A stretch of DNA of 64,000 nucleotides from Gammaproteobacteria bacterium (GCA_021773565.1 JAJFJZ010000009.1:62001-126000), one strand, 5' to 3'. Numbered from the stretch's first letter, positions 1-7,632 are shown. Program-made: numbers and translations. The notes: a model not told the origin generated them from the sequence alone.

Positions 1-279
1 GCATTAATGTTGAAAGGGAGCCTGGATGAAGAGCCCTTGTCCGATCTGGAGCACTACCGCTATTCCCTAATACTAACCAGTATGTTCGAGTCGCATCAAA
101 CCTTCTTTATTCAGCACGTTAAAGGAAGCGTTAGCGAAGAGCTTTGGGCATACTACAGTCGCGTGTTTGATGCTCAATGTCATATGCCGGGGCTCATCAA
201 GTGGTGGAAACGTAATGGTGCACGTTTCGATCCACTTTTCGTTGAATATGTACAAGCGAAGATTCCACATGACGTCTAA
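1..279 (+). CDS. hypothetical protein, possibly 5'-truncated by the window edge
   Basis: The frame is open from the first base and the first ATG is at 7, so the true start may lie outside the window. The 90 visible residues are soluble and rich in aromatic and charged residues (WKRNG, FVEYVQAK near the end). I do not recognise the family. The stop codon TAA at 277-279 lies inside the left core of the attC-like element that follows, an arrangement typical of integron cassettes. No function can be inferred. Confidence 0.5.
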   Translation, partial: ALMLKGSLDEEPLSDLEHYRYSLILTSMFESHQTFFIQHVKGSVSEELWAYYSRVFDAQCHMPGLIKWWKRNGARFDPLFVEYVQAKIPHDV

Positions 280-369
280 CATGCTGTCGAAGCCCCTCAA
301 TACATTCGTACAGACTGCCTTTGTCGCTGTTTTGCATCGACTCTGCGTCCTCCTAACCAGATGTTATGC
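274..369 (+). repeat. attC-like recombination site (candidate)
   Basis: The element opens with gtctaac, matching the attC R'' core RYYYAAC, and this core contains the stop codon of the upstream gene. An L''-like gtcgaag follows after a few bases. It closes with gttatgc, close to the R' core GTTRRRY, and the next ATG starts only 3 bases later. The last 80 bases align along their length with the element at 2079-2160 (shared gaagcc, gcgtcctc, taac, tgtta). The cores are imperfect, and folding of the bottom strand was not computed. Confidence 0.5.
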
Positions 370-372
370 GTC

Positions 373-822
373 ATGAGGGCACCTGGCGTAGATCAACTGG
401 CTGCAATGACCAGTTTGCTGTACGAGTGCGGGCTGCCTGCAGATGATTTAATGGAGCAGGATTTGTCATTCTTTCTTGTAGAAGGTAGTGGCGCGAAGGT
501 GCACGCTATGGGCGGCCTTGAGATACTCGGTGATACCGCGCTCATTCGATCGATAGCCACAACCACCAGTCTTCGGAGAAAGGGTATCGCTCAGTCAATT
601 GTTGGAGAGCTTGAGAGTATTGCTACGCGCGCAGGGATTAATGAACTTTACCTGCTCACTGAGTCAGCACAAGGATATTTTGAGACGCTCAATTACACCA
701 GGCTGGATCGAGACAAGGTACCTCAATCGATTAGGGAAAGCCGCCAGTTCTCCTCTCTGTGTCCTGACAGTGCGGTCGTTATGTCAAAACAATTGGTGTT
801 ATGCACCTCTCCATACCGGTAG
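373..822 (+). CDS. ArsN2-like GNAT N-acetyltransferase
   Basis: This 149-aa protein has the GNAT layout. The acetyl-CoA loop is near residues 75-80 (SLRRKGIAQ) and a C-terminal LYLLT...YFETLNYTR segment follows. The ending SRQFSSLCPDSAVVMSK closely matches the conserved tail of ArsN2, a GNAT family found with arsenic-resistance genes and thought to acetylate arsenic-containing or glutamine-analogue compounds. No ars gene is nearby, so the substrate is open. I chose the ATG at 373 because the earlier ATG at 361 sits inside the attC-like element. No good ribosome-binding site precedes it, as in many cassettes. Confidence 0.75.
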   Translation: MRAPGVDQLAAMTSLLYECGLPADDLMEQDLSFFLVEGSGAKVHAMGGLEILGDTALIRSIATTTSLRRKGIAQSIVGELESIATRAGINELYLLTESAQGYFETLNYTRLDRDKVPQSIRESRQFSSLCPDSAVVMSKQLVLCTSPYR

Positions 823-869
823 CAGGAAAATACCTGTACTATCTGAACTTACAAAATATGAGATCCACA

Positions 870-1052
870 ATGGCCAATATTGATGGAAGGGTCGAAGAAC
901 TGCTCGCTAAACATCCCAGTCTGACGAAGATTGAGGCAATCAGGATCGTAACTCAGAAAAATGAGCGAAAGCAGAGAAAGAGAGCAGAGAAAACAGATCG
1001 AAGTAAGGCTAAAAAACTTAAGCACGAGGCAAACCTCCTCAAGCGTAGTTGA
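870..1052 (+). CDS. small basic hypothetical protein
   Basis: This 60-aa ORF encodes a protein whose second half is very rich in Lys, Arg and Glu and probably helical. The first part, DGRVEELLAKHPSLTKIEAIRIV, reads like a short helical hairpin. The frame stays open upstream to 801, but the ATG at 870 gives the more natural protein. The family is not recognised. The charge suggests nucleic-acid or ribosome binding at most, and this is only a guess from composition. Confidence 0.4.
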   Translation: MANIDGRVEELLAKHPSLTKIEAIRIVTQKNERKQRKRAEKTDRSKAKKLKHEANLLKRS

Positions 1053-1151
1053 GATCACTGCCTGGTGCCAGGGTCTTTTCGCGATGGGTTGATCACACTT
1101 GTCTAACTGACGCTCGAGAAAAGCCAGCACCTGGCAGCTTAACAAGGTGTC

Positions 1152-1553
1152 TTATGACGAGTTCGAAGGCCGACTGTCTATCATCAATACATCTAACTTT
1201 GTTTGAGCTTGTTTTGAGTTTTTTAAGTCGACCAGTTCTATCATTTCACATTCATCTCTGATCATTTCAGAAATTAGACTAGGGTAATGACGGCAGTCTT
1301 CAGGTCTGTTTAGGTAAATGCTGCATGTATAACTACGGGGTGCGAGAGAATCTTTTTTGGGTGCAACTTCCAGAAAGGGACATCTTTTTAGTCTTGAGCC
1401 AGATTTCGGGTCGAACCATATCTCGTTGTTTTTAACGAATTTGAAAATATCCGGGTTGAATATCTCCCATAAGCCAACTTCTTCTTTTGTTGTCGAAAGA
1501 TCGCCCCCTCCGTATTTTATGCAACATTTTCCGCATTGATTACAATCTTTCAT
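1152..1553 (-). CDS. YkgJ-family cysteine cluster protein
   Basis: This 133-aa protein begins MKDCNQCGKCC, the CxxCxxCC cluster of the YkgJ/UPF0153 family, thought to bind Zn or an Fe-S centre. Later cysteines (RCPFLE, YTCSIY, DCRHYP) complete the cluster. Family roles are mostly unknown. The ATG at 1553 is preferred to the TTG at 1562 because the cluster normally sits at the N-terminus. It is the only minus-strand gene among the first 13 kb of + strand genes, which fits a cassette inserted in reverse or an independent promoter. Confidence 0.7.
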   Translation of the reverse strand: MKDCNQCGKCCIKYGGGDLSTTKEEVGLWEIFNPDIFKFVKNNEIWFDPKSGSRLKRCPFLEVAPKKDSLAPRSYTCSIYLNRPEDCRHYPSLISEMIRDECEMIELVDLKNSKQAQTKLDVLMIDSRPSNSS

Positions 1554-1634
1554 AGCTCGCAAATTTGTAGGATGTGTACTGCCTTATTGTATCATTGATG
1601 TTATTTTTGGAATTTGGTCAGTTATTATGCGGTT

Positions 1635-1660
1635 GAAGCCGTTTCTCACCAGTCGGCTTC
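1635..1660. repeat. short inverted repeat (7-bp stem)
   Basis: The arms gaagccg (1635-1641) and cggcttc (1654-1660) are perfectly complementary around a 12-base loop. They lie in the gap between the two flanking genes. No T-run follows directly. It could be a degraded attC arm (compare gaagcc in the two attC-like elements), a weak terminator, or chance. Confidence 0.25.
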
Positions 1661-1721
1661 GTCATTCGGATGAAGTACGTTGTCACCTTGCTTGATTGGT
1701 TATTAGAAGGGAATTTTAATA

Positions 1722-1958
1722 GTGAAAAAACTAAAGAATGAAAAGGAATTGGTAAAGAAGGCAATTGCTGAAGGGATGAAATACGGAGAACGAAGAGGCG
1801 TCGTTGAATTTGAACCCACCGATTCGGCAACTGAAAAAATTGAGTATATTTACCGTCTATTGGTACACGATAAAGTAATGCAACCTATTCCCCAGGATCA
1901 GATATCCCAGGTGGCAATGAAGCATAAACTCGCTATATGGGCATCAAAACTAAAGTAG
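1722..1958 (+). CDS. DUF5062-like small protein
   Basis: This 78-aa protein starts at a GTG preceded by a good ribosome-binding site (agaaggga about 9 bases upstream). The pattern MKKLKNEKELVKKAIAEG, YIYRLLVHDK and MKHKLAIWA resembles my memory of DUF5062, a short family of Vibrio, Shewanella and related Gammaproteobacteria with no known function. No membrane segment or signal is present. The assignment rests on recollection of the family pattern and could be wrong. Confidence 0.6.
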   Translation: MKKLKNEKELVKKAIAEGMKYGERRGVVEFEPTDSATEKIEYIYRLLVHDKVMQPIPQDQISQVAMKHKLAIWASKLK

Positions 1959-2078
1959 AATAAAATCAATGGTAATGTGCGTAACCGATACCAGTGTAAA
2001 CACAATGCCTTCTATCAATCGCCCGCGGTTTAAGACCTTACTTCCGGCCCACTCGATGCTAGTGAGATGGAAGTTTGA

Positions 2079-2160
2079 GTTGAAGCCGCCCATTACATTT
2101 ACACGGGCTGCCCATGCCGCTGCTTTGCTGCGAGTAGGCGTCCTCTTAACAGGTTGTTAA
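2079..2160 (+). repeat. attC-like element, second copy
   Basis: About 80 bases align with 286-369, sharing tgaagcc, cattt.cac, ctgcc, cgctg.tttgc, gcgtcctc, taacag and tgtta. The left arm gttgaag and the inner right arm cttaac are complementary if one base is left unpaired, which is reminiscent of the extrahelical base of attC sites. The left core R'' is not recognisable and the right core is only partial (ttgttaa). The next ATG follows at 2168, as expected for a cassette junction. Confidence 0.45.
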
Positions 2161-2167
2161 AAACCCT

Positions 2168-2560
2168 ATGTCGGATGCTAACTTGCTTGAACTGTATGCC
2201 ATCTATGTCGATGCCTTCACCGCAAATCTAACGGTGTTGATAACGCTCATATTTGCTTATCTCGTCGCCACCTATATTTCCGTCAGGAAATTGAACGTAT
2301 ATCAGTTCTACGTAACCACGGCTCTGTTTGGCGTATTTACGATGAGCGTTGCAATGGGAGCGCGAGACATGTGCGCCAGAGCAGTAAGTTTGCAAGCTGA
2401 GATTGTACGACGAATTTCCATCGAGGGATCTGAGATCAGCTACGTCTCTGCGGGTGGAATGCCAGAATTTCTACCTCCATACATACTTGGAGTTTCGATA
2501 GTGGCGATTGTTCTCGCAATCAGTTTTGCCATTAGCCAAAGACGGGGAGGAGACTTCTAA
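2168..2560 (+). CDS. small three-TM membrane protein, unknown
   Basis: The 130-aa protein has likely membrane helices near residues 15-38, 45-63 and 102-124, with a polar segment near 66-95 between the second and third. It ends RRGGDF. No family is recognised. It begins 8 bases after the attC-like element and looks like the single gene of a cassette. A role in the inner membrane is all the sequence supports. Confidence 0.5.
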   Translation: MSDANLLELYAIYVDAFTANLTVLITLIFAYLVATYISVRKLNVYQFYVTTALFGVFTMSVAMGARDMCARAVSLQAEIVRRISIEGSEISYVSAGGMPEFLPPYILGVSIVAIVLAISFAISQRRGGDF

Positions 2561-2652
2561 AATGAAGTTAGATTACGTTTCGTTCCCCTTGACCGTGCTA
2601 CCGAATGGCGCCCACTCAATAGGGTGTCAGGCGGCATAAGGGAGACCTTCCA

Positions 2653-2733
2653 ATGTTAAACAAACTTCTATTCGGGCTCATTACTGTAGGGCCATCACTG
2701 GTGGGTAGTTGCCGAGACCTGGTTCCCGGATGA
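2653..2733 (+). pseudogene. orphan lipoprotein signal peptide (gene remnant)
   Basis: A 26-codon frame begins 6-7 bases after a good ribosome-binding site (aagggaga). It encodes a lysine-bearing start, a hydrophobic stretch and a lipobox LVGSC, then stops within seven codons. This is the expected N-terminus of a lipoprotein whose body is missing, so I read it as a truncated gene rather than a functional peptide. Confidence 0.35.
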
Positions 2734-2767
2734 ATTGCCAAGGGGCGCATAATCTGGTGCTAGCCAG

Positions 2768-3172
2768 ATGATTACGGACACATACCTGGGATTGTGGAAA
2801 CTCATACCAGAGCTTTGCATTTACCAGCAGGGTAAGGTGCCTCGAAGCGGGCGCTACACCATTGAAGAATCTGAAAGAATAGTCTCGATTTCAATTGACT
2901 GGCAAGATCGAGAGGGACAGGCTCATCATATCGAATTTTGCGGTGTACCTGATGGATCCGACCAGCCGAGTGAAGCTCCTGGCTTTACACATATGACGCT
3001 TACTCGAGTTAATTCAAGTACGCTCGATAGCACGGCTTATAATGGCCAAACCCGCACGATGTACGCACGCAGAGTGGCGCATGGAGATTTATTATCTACG
3101 CTACAACAGATCACAACTGATGATGGTTATATTTCCAATTTCCAGGTGTACGAACGGGTATTGGTGTCATGA
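2768..3172 (+). CDS. hypothetical protein, beta-rich, possibly lipocalin-like
   Basis: This 134-aa soluble protein begins ITDTYLGLWKLIPELC and alternates short strands with acidic turns (GRYTIEESERIVSISIDWQD). It ends GYISNFQVYERVLV. The Gly-x-Trp near the N-terminus and the strand pattern are suggestive of a lipocalin- or nitrobindin-like barrel, but I cannot assign a family. No signal peptide is visible, so it is probably cytoplasmic. Confidence 0.45.
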   Translation: MITDTYLGLWKLIPELCIYQQGKVPRSGRYTIEESERIVSISIDWQDREGQAHHIEFCGVPDGSDQPSEAPGFTHMTLTRVNSSTLDSTAYNGQTRTMYARRVAHGDLLSTLQQITTDDGYISNFQVYERVLVS

Positions 3173-3238
3173 TTAGTGTGGTCTGTTTGTTCATATCACT
3201 ACTTTCTGTAGGAGCCAGGAACAAGGCATGGAGGAGAC

Positions 3239-3646
3239 ATGAAGTATTTGGACTTTATCAAGGCGCTCGGAGTTGCGATCGCAACGATAGTTTTTACTCT
3301 AGCTGCCAGTTTTCCGATGGTGGCGTTCTATGCATTCGTCATCGAGCCGGGACATCCAAGGGAGTTTTACAATGAAGCAGCTCAGTGGATAGCGCCGTGG
3401 TCTTCCCATATCCTCGGTCCCCTTTCCTTTTTCGGTTTCAACTACTGGTTAGCCCGGCGGCGGCCCGATCGGAATGCGATGCTTTTCGCGCTAACAAGCA
3501 TCGTTTTCTATGGCATAGTGGATTTAAGTATTCTGCCCGTAGCGGGTTTACCCTTACCAGCAGCTCTAACGCTGGCGTTTGGTATTTCCCTTTCGGTAAA
3601 GGTAGCAGGTGCGTTTCTCGGTGCTTATTTCGGATCCCGAAAGTAA
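3239..3646 (+). CDS. four-TM membrane protein, unknown
   Basis: The 135-aa product has likely helices near residues 8-32, 54-72, 80-100 and 105-130, with an arginine-rich cytoplasmic turn (ARRRPDRN) near 72-79. The ATG at 3239 follows a strong ggagg ribosome-binding site by a few bases. The overall shape resembles small conserved membrane proteins common in cassette arrays, but no named family is recognised. Confidence 0.5.
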   Translation: MKYLDFIKALGVAIATIVFTLAASFPMVAFYAFVIEPGHPREFYNEAAQWIAPWSSHILGPLSFFGFNYWLARRRPDRNAMLFALTSIVFYGIVDLSILPVAGLPLPAALTLAFGISLSVKVAGAFLGAYFGSRK

Positions 3647-3664
3647 TTGCGTTAGGAGTAGCCA

Positions 3665-3769
3665 ATGAAGCTATTTAACATGCAGATCAAATTCCTTGCC
3701 CTATTCGTTAACGGTAGTTTCCTAATATTGGCCACCCGAATGGTTGAAGGGTGTCGATACTCGATATGA
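3665..3769 (+). pseudogene. orphan signal-anchor peptide (gene remnant)
   Basis: A 34-codon frame starts about 6 bases after taggag and encodes MKLFNMQIKFLALFV, a typical membrane-targeting start, then ends without a mature domain. Its stop overlaps the ATG of the next gene (atga at 3766). It looks like the leftover 5' end of a lost exported protein, comparable to the remnant at 2653. Confidence 0.3.
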
Positions 3770-4149
3770 AGACCCCGGTACAAGAAGCTGACTTACCATG
3801 GGCGACCTGGTTCAAATTCACCGATCGTGAGATCAGAGGAAAAGCCTTGTGTGACATCGGCGGGGTTTCAAAAATTGGGGTTGGCCTGCTGGAGCTGTCA
3901 CCTGAATCCAATACTAAACCTGCGCACTATCATAGCCATGAAGAAGAGCACCTGTTGGTATTGAGCGGAAGCGCACAACTTCACCTTGGGGACGAAGTCT
4001 TTGAGCTTGTACCTGGTTCTTATGTTTGCTTTCCTGCCGGGCAGGAAGTTTTTCATCATCTTCATAATCACACAAATTTTCCTTTTCGTTACCTTATGAT
4101 AGGTGAGAGAAACAATGAAGATAAGGTGTTCTACGAGCGTGGCGCATAA
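3766..4149 (+). CDS. cupin-domain protein
   Basis: The protein is 127 aa from the ATG at 3766; a GTG at 3751 would add 5 residues. It carries a single cupin barrel. The first cupin motif is visible as HYHSHEEEHLLVLSG near residues 59-73 and gives the His/Glu metal ligands. The second is PGSYVCFPAGQEVFHHL near 88-104. Small cupins of this type include metal-dependent dioxygenases, isomerases and sensors, and the sequence does not decide which. It is probably cytosolic. Confidence 0.75.
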   Translation: MKTPVQEADLPWATWFKFTDREIRGKALCDIGGVSKIGVGLLELSPESNTKPAHYHSHEEEHLLVLSGSAQLHLGDEVFELVPGSYVCFPAGQEVFHHLHNHTNFPFRYLMIGERNNEDKVFYERGA

Positions 4150-4202
4150 AATGCGATGTAATCCTGTCTTGCAACTTAGCCTGGTAATTGGTGCTTAGGG
4201 AT

Positions 4203-4523
4203 ATGGTTTACATCCCGGTGTGGGCTTTGTTTATATTGCTGTTTGTAGCATGGTTTTTATGGCTCTTTGCGTGCATGGCTGAAGTGGCGCTAACTGAAGC
4301 ACGTAAAGGTGTTCCTCAGGGACAAGGTCGACTTGTGAGCATTTTTCCTGGGATTCCAATTTTCCCATTGGCATTCTGGGGCATCGCATTATTAATAGAT
4401 CAATTCTTCCTACCCTGGGGAACTAACCTTGTTGCTGGAATCCATCTGGGATTATCGATACTCTGGTTGGTATCAGCAATTCGTGATACACGAAAACTCG
4501 CGAAAATTGAGCATGCAACCTAG
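4203..4523 (+). CDS. small membrane protein, unknown
   Basis: From the ATG at 4203 the product is 106 aa, with three likely helices: residues 3-25, 47-65 and 72-92. A basic tail (RDTRKLAKIEHAT) probably faces the cytoplasm. Alternative TTG/GTG starts at 4188/4191 lie in the same frame. A short aggg just upstream of 4203 is too close to be an ideal ribosome-binding site, so the start is uncertain. No family is recognised. Confidence 0.45.
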   Translation: MVYIPVWALFILLFVAWFLWLFACMAEVALTEARKGVPQGQGRLVSIFPGIPIFPLAFWGIALLIDQFFLPWGTNLVAGIHLGLSILWLVSAIRDTRKLAKIEHAT

Positions 4524-4582
4524 AACGCAGTTGATCTTGCCTAACCGGGCGTCACAGTAAGCGGATAGGGCTGAGGTATAAA

Positions 4583-4951
4583 ATGATCAAGACCACTGGG
4601 CTAAACCATATTCATCTGATCGTTCGTAATCTGGATGCGGCTATCGAGTTCTACCAGAACGTGTTTGGAATGAAGGAAATGTACCGCGATGGACCGAAGA
4701 TGGTATTTCTCAATACGCCTGGAACTGAAGATCTAATCACCTTGAACGAAGATCCTCTCAATCTGGAAAATGCCGGGAACAATGGTGGCATAGGCCACTT
4801 CGGATTCAGGCTGGCGAATGATGCATCTCTTGAAGATGCTATTTCTGAAGTAGAGAAATGGGGTGGAAACCTGGAGCGGCGCGGTGAGCATGGCCCTGGA
4901 CATGAGTTTGCATATCTTAGAGATCCTGATGGATACTTATTTGAACTTTGA
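4583..4951 (+). CDS. VOC (glyoxalase/bleomycin-resistance) family protein
   Basis: The 122-aa protein begins with the classic NHIHLIVRNLDAAIEFYQNVFGM pattern of one beta-alpha-beta-beta-beta module. It ends FAYLRDPDGYLFEL, which contributes the last metal-ligand Glu. His residues near 8-10 and the final Glu match the VOC metal site. These enzymes include glyoxalases, fosfomycin and bleomycin resistance proteins and dioxygenases; the substrate is unknown. It is complete in length and is one of four VOC genes or remnants in this accessory stretch. Confidence 0.8.
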   Translation: MIKTTGLNHIHLIVRNLDAAIEFYQNVFGMKEMYRDGPKMVFLNTPGTEDLITLNEDPLNLENAGNNGGIGHFGFRLANDASLEDAISEVEKWGGNLERRGEHGPGHEFAYLRDPDGYLFEL

Positions 4952-4994
4952 ATTCGCTATTGCAGTAATCGGATTTGCCAGGTTGACTTGTTAA

Positions 4995-5555
4995 ATGACA
5001 TTTTTCGAATTTCTAATGGTTTTGATCGGTCTGGTGGGGGCAATAGCCTTATCTGTCATCCTGACCTTTCTGGGACACATAATCAGAAACTGGCGGTTAG
5101 TCGAAAACCCCTTACTATTTCTGTTGCTTGCGATATGGTTGATTTTTAATGTTATTGGACATATTAGTGGTATCTGGGCTTACCGTTTTGTCGACCTGGA
5201 AGTACATTTCAGCACGTTTGTTATTATTGCACCCGTCGTCTTTTTCACATTGGCAGCAACGACCCTTATTCCAAATACTCTGCAGGATAACCAGCCAATC
5301 GATCTGAATTCGACTTATTTTTCATCTTCGCGCAGTGTTTTTTTTCTGTTGGCTATGCATGAGTCAACGGCGCTGGCAGCAGACTATCTACCGGGTGTTA
5401 CAGGAGCTCCACCCCCGATTTTTATGCTCACGATGATACTAATTTTTCTGATAGGTATGCTCACGAAACAAAAATCGGTTCATTTGGCACTATTGATTTT
5501 GCTCATCGTTAGCCAAGCCATGCCGCCTGTAATTCAGGTACTCAATTTTGGCTAA
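4995..5555 (+). CDS. polytopic membrane protein, unknown
   Basis: The 186-aa product has about five likely helices, near residues 5-25, 37-58, 68-90, 140-160 and 164-184. The ATG at 4995 overlaps gttaaat (4990-4996), a perfect match to the attC right core GTTRRRY, although no matching left arm is evident upstream. No family is recognised. It is predicted to lie in the inner membrane. Confidence 0.5.
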   Translation: MTFFEFLMVLIGLVGAIALSVILTFLGHIIRNWRLVENPLLFLLLAIWLIFNVIGHISGIWAYRFVDLEVHFSTFVIIAPVVFFTLAATTLIPNTLQDNQPIDLNSTYFSSSRSVFFLLAMHESTALAADYLPGVTGAPPPIFMLTMILIFLIGMLTKQKSVHLALLILLIVSQAMPPVIQVLNFG

Positions 5556-5569
5556 GAGATCACGTCGCT

Positions 5570-5809
5570 ATGAACCCTGATACTAAATTTTTAGATCGAC
5601 CTTTTGGTTACAAAGAGACAAAGACCGGCGTAGTCCAGATCACCTATAAAAACAGAATTGTTACTACACTCAAAGGAAAGGAAGCTGCGAAATTTGCATC
5701 CAAAGCGTCATCTTCTAACGAACTATCGCAACAGTTGTTGATGGCCAAGGCAACCGGATACTTTAAGCACGGCAATGAAAAGGTACCAAAGAACAAACGC
5801 AGTCGATGA
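5570..5809 (+). CDS. small hypothetical protein
   Basis: The 79-aa protein is basic and soluble. A short beta-like region (GVVQITYKNRIVTTLKG) is followed by a helix (KEAAKFASK) and a Lys/Arg-rich tail. It lies 14 bases after the preceding membrane-protein gene, so the two may be co-transcribed. The family is not recognised. From 5810 to 5972 there is no gene and no strong structure that I can see. Confidence 0.45.
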   Translation: MNPDTKFLDRPFGYKETKTGVVQITYKNRIVTTLKGKEAAKFASKASSSNELSQQLLMAKATGYFKHGNEKVPKNKRSR

Positions 5810-5972
5810 GCAACACAGTACAATTGAAATGCAGAGAAAAAGTAAGGAGTGGGATTGTAAAAACAGCTGCTCCAGGAAACGCCTAAATACGCAGCTGAAG
5901 GCAGACCTATAACGCCATAGACTCTGACAAACAGTTACGCAGTTTAATAATTCATCAGATAACAGGTGCTTT

Positions 5973-6551
5973 ATGGATGGCTTTGAATACCTTGTAGCGC
6001 TGCTTTCGGTTGTCGCCGCGCTGGGACTCGCGAGGGCCCTCTCGGGAATCGCAAAACTCGTGCATCTTAGAAACTCAATCAGTTTTTCCTGGGTACATGT
6101 GTTATGGACCATTAATATACTGGTTTGGTTAATTGCCTACTGGTGGTTTTCATTCATCTTATCCACAATTGATACCTGGACGCCGCAACTGCTTATCTTT
6201 GTGCTGGTTTACGGTGCGACAATCTACTTCCTTATTGCGCTTCTGTATCCGGACAATGTGGAGAAAGGAACCGATTTCTTCGACTATTTTATTGACAATC
6301 GTCGCTGGTTTTTCGGAACGTTTCTTCTTTTAGGGGTGATGGATATCCTTGATTCGCTTCTGAAGTCGAGCATTACTGAATCAGGTGGGCCTCCGCTGAT
6401 TCCCTATATAATCTTTATGTCAATTTGGATAATTCCCAGTGGTTTGGCGCTTCACTTCGAGAATAAATCGTTCCATGCGGTCTATGCTGTAGGGTTCTTT
6501 CTGGCACTTATGGGATACTTGCAATACATTTTGTACTTGATAGAAATTTGA
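5973..6551 (+). CDS. polytopic membrane protein, unknown
   Basis: The 192-aa product has about six likely helices spread over its length (first near residues 5-25, last near 170-190) with few loops. The N-terminal FEYLVALLSVVAALGLARALSG resembles a common start of small uncharacterised membrane proteins. The stop overlaps the TTG alternative start of the next frame. No motif indicates transport or catalysis. Confidence 0.5.
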   Translation: MDGFEYLVALLSVVAALGLARALSGIAKLVHLRNSISFSWVHVLWTINILVWLIAYWWFSFILSTIDTWTPQLLIFVLVYGATIYFLIALLYPDNVEKGTDFFDYFIDNRRWFFGTFLLLGVMDILDSLLKSSITESGGPPLIPYIIFMSIWIIPSGLALHFENKSFHAVYAVGFFLALMGYLQYILYLIEI

Positions 6552-6568
6552 ATAGGGGGCTCAGCCTG

Positions 6569-6772
6569 ATGCCACTATCCGTTGCCACTTTCCTGATGTT
6601 TGAGGGTTACGCTAAAGAAGCTATGGACCTCTATCAATTGGCATATAAGATATTGTCTCGAGACGGAAAAATATTGATGCCATTGGACAACTATGAATTT
6701 AGTCACTGTTTTGCCTGGGTACGAGATAAGATTGGTGTGACATGGCAACTCAATCTTCGAGCAGACGGATAG
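6569..6772 (+). pseudogene. VOC/PhnB-like gene with an internal deletion
   Basis: The N-terminal part (SVATFLMFEGYAKEAMDLY) matches the start of PhnB/3-demethylubiquinone-methyltransferase-like VOC proteins. The C-terminal part (DGKILMPLDNYEFSHCFAWV then GVTWQLNL) matches their end. The family usually has about 150-160 residues and here only 67 remain. The central strands and metal ligands are gone while the frame is kept, so an in-frame deletion of roughly 80 codons is inferred. The product is unlikely to be functional. The ATG at 6569 follows aggggg by about 10 bases. Confidence 0.65.
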
Positions 6773-6773
6773 C

Positions 6774-7484
6774 ATGCAGTTAAACATTGTGTTCCTGGGG
6801 CGGGATGATTCCAGATTGAGTCTATCTTGCCTGAAACTGCTACTCAGCTCGGATGTCCGACCGGTGGCCCTGTGTATCGACTACCGTAAACCTAAAAAAG
6901 TACGCCCAGCCATTCGCCGGGTACTGAGACGCGTATATGGAGTGTTGATGAATACCCTGCGTAGATTGGGTTTACCCGTAAAGCGCTATCGTTCGCTGAC
7001 GGAACTCGCTAATGCTAATCAACTGGAACACTTCAGCGGTGTACAAATTAACTCAGATGAAACTGTGGAGCGGATACGCAAACTCAAACCAGATCTCATC
7101 GCGATATGTGGTTTTAGCCGAATCCTGAAAACAGAAGTCATCAATCTAGCGGCCAAAGCGTGCATCAATACGCACCCATCGCTTCTGCCAAAATTTCGCG
7201 GTGCAAACCCGATTCGTATGGTGTTGCAATATGGTGAGAAAGTTACCGGAGTCACCATTCACCACGTAACGCCCAAAATCGACGGCGGTGATATCATCCA
7301 GCAATGTGAAGTCCCAATTGATTCTGATGAAACCGTTTCAAGTTTAAATGATAAAACGAACCCGGTCGCTGGAGCATTGTTAGTTGAAGTCATCAGGCAA
7401 ATCGCTGAGTCAAATGCGCAGCGGCGCCCACAAGACGAATCCGAAGCCAGTTATTATTCAAAGGGAGGTATCCGGGTTACGTGA
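6774..7484 (+). CDS. formyltransferase-fold protein (Fmt/PurN type)
   Basis: The 236-aa protein has the formyltransferase core. Its signature INTHPSLLPKFRGANP near residues 123-138 supplies the catalytic Asn and His. VTPKIDGGDII near 164-174 supplies the catalytic Asp. The family transfers a formyl group from 10-formyl-tetrahydrofolate to an amine such as Met-tRNA, GAR or a nucleotide sugar. It lacks the C-terminal tRNA-binding domain of Fmt and is longer than PurN. It ends YYSKGGI, like sugar-linked formyltransferases. It starts 1 base after the deleted VOC gene. The acceptor is unknown. Confidence 0.75.
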   Translation: MQLNIVFLGRDDSRLSLSCLKLLLSSDVRPVALCIDYRKPKKVRPAIRRVLRRVYGVLMNTLRRLGLPVKRYRSLTELANANQLEHFSGVQINSDETVERIRKLKPDLIAICGFSRILKTEVINLAAKACINTHPSLLPKFRGANPIRMVLQYGEKVTGVTIHHVTPKIDGGDIIQQCEVPIDSDETVSSLNDKTNPVAGALLVEVIRQIAESNAQRRPQDESEASYYSKGGIRVT

Positions 7485-7632
7485 AGACTTTTCCCGACTG
7501 TCCTCTGCTGTAAGATCGAGTTTGTACGCGTTGGATTGTTTTCATCATTTTGATAGATTGGAACCAATTTACCCAGGTGTCAAAAATTTTAGCGGCCGCG
7601 CAGCTGACCGCCAAACTAATCGCAGACGTCAA

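Noticed and set aside
3646-3660. gttagga as an attC right core
   Set aside because: It lies directly after a stop codon with no room for the left arms of a site.
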